Shown: piece by piece, positions 63,958 through 64,000 of the stretch
How positions within the stretch are numbered: the stretch's first letter is position 1
Layout of the letters: each line of letters starts with the position of its first letter
DNA from: Pantoea rwandensis
GTDB taxonomy: Bacteria > Pseudomonadota > Gammaproteobacteria > Enterobacterales > Enterobacteriaceae
NCBI RefSeq assembly: GCF_002095475.1
Contig: NZ_MLFR01000007.1
Coordinates: forward strand, 105,563-169,562
Direction of reading: 5' to 3'
Length of the DNA stretch: 64,000 nucleotides
Translations under genes and position numbers: made by a program
The notes under the pieces: generated by a model
What the model saw: the letters and a program-made list of their open reading frames with translations, nothing else
Told to the model about the DNA's origin: nothing
Databases searched by the model: none

Positions 63958-64000
63958 TTTGCCGCAGATGTAGGGATTTACCGCAGATGCAGGGTTTACC
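63958..64000. repeat. Short direct repeats at the window end
   Basis: TTT(G/A)CCGCAGATG(T/C)AGGG occurs at 63958 and 63977 with a third start TTTACC at 63995; the period is 18-19 bp. The array runs off the window, so its full length is unknown. Confidence 0.75.

Overview
The window reads as chromosomal DNA of a plant- or environment-associated member of the Enterobacterales, most likely Erwiniaceae and close to Pantoea. The basis is gene content and protein similarity recognised by eye: an aspA-dcuA-dsbD-yjdC block, a tRNA-Phe gene almost identical to the E. coli one, nac, gcd, tsx, yghU and the abgR/abgAB locus. The genus is an inference; no database was searched.

Layout. 1-5.9 kb is a conserved core: aspartase, C4-dicarboxylate carrier, DsbD, a TetR regulator and tRNA-Phe (cutA, which sits between dcuA and dsbD in E. 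coli, is missing). 6.1-9.6 kb is a small accessory stretch: a higBA toxin-antitoxin pair whose toxin carries an in-frame amber codon, a cupin enzyme, an RraA-like aldolase with 11 perfect copies of an 8-bp repeat right after its stop codon, and a DMT exporter. 9.8-19.5 kb is a nitrogen-scavenging region: a polar amino-acid ABC importer split into two parts, pxpBCA (5-oxoprolinase family), an aminotransferase, nac behind a recognisable sigma-54 promoter and NtrC site, a BCCP-like protein that has lost the biotin-acceptor lysine, and an SDR. 19.6-27.4 kb is a sugar or cyclitol locus with three Gfo/Idh dehydrogenases, two TIM-barrel isomerase/dehydratase proteins (one IolH-like, one IolE/COG1082-like) and two LacI-type regulators, with a strong palindromic operator. 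27.5-31.1 kb has yghU, a DUF1330 gene, and an AT-rich glycosyltransferase/O-antigen ligase pair that looks transferred.

31.7-47.8 kb is a second carbohydrate region: an SSS symporter-BNR protein-SDR operon with CRP-like sites, a DmlR-like regulator facing a tartrate/malate dehydrogenase, a cytoplasmic GH28 glycosidase next to a CUT1 sugar ABC importer, its probable ATPase on the other strand, a ROK regulator, a BadF-type sugar kinase broken by a 1-nt frameshift, and another Gfo/Idh enzyme. 47.9-64 kb has an EntS-like MFS exporter, a degenerate EAL-like protein, membrane PQQ glucose dehydrogenase, an MdtG-like exporter, LysR and MarA/SoxS-like regulators, a QseBC/PmrAB-type two-component system with 11-bp direct repeats in its promoter, tsx, a PhnB/YjdN-like protein, and abgR/abgA/abgB, with abgB frameshifted.

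Two families of intergenic palindromes recur through the window. Family A is about 65-85 bp, with GTAGCGGC ends and a TTTATTGCGC-type interior. Family B is about 20 bp, GGTGCGCA-N4-TGCGCACC. Three genes are interrupted (higB, the BadF kinase, abgB); each is otherwise intact from end to end, so recent mutation or sequencing error is more likely than old decay.
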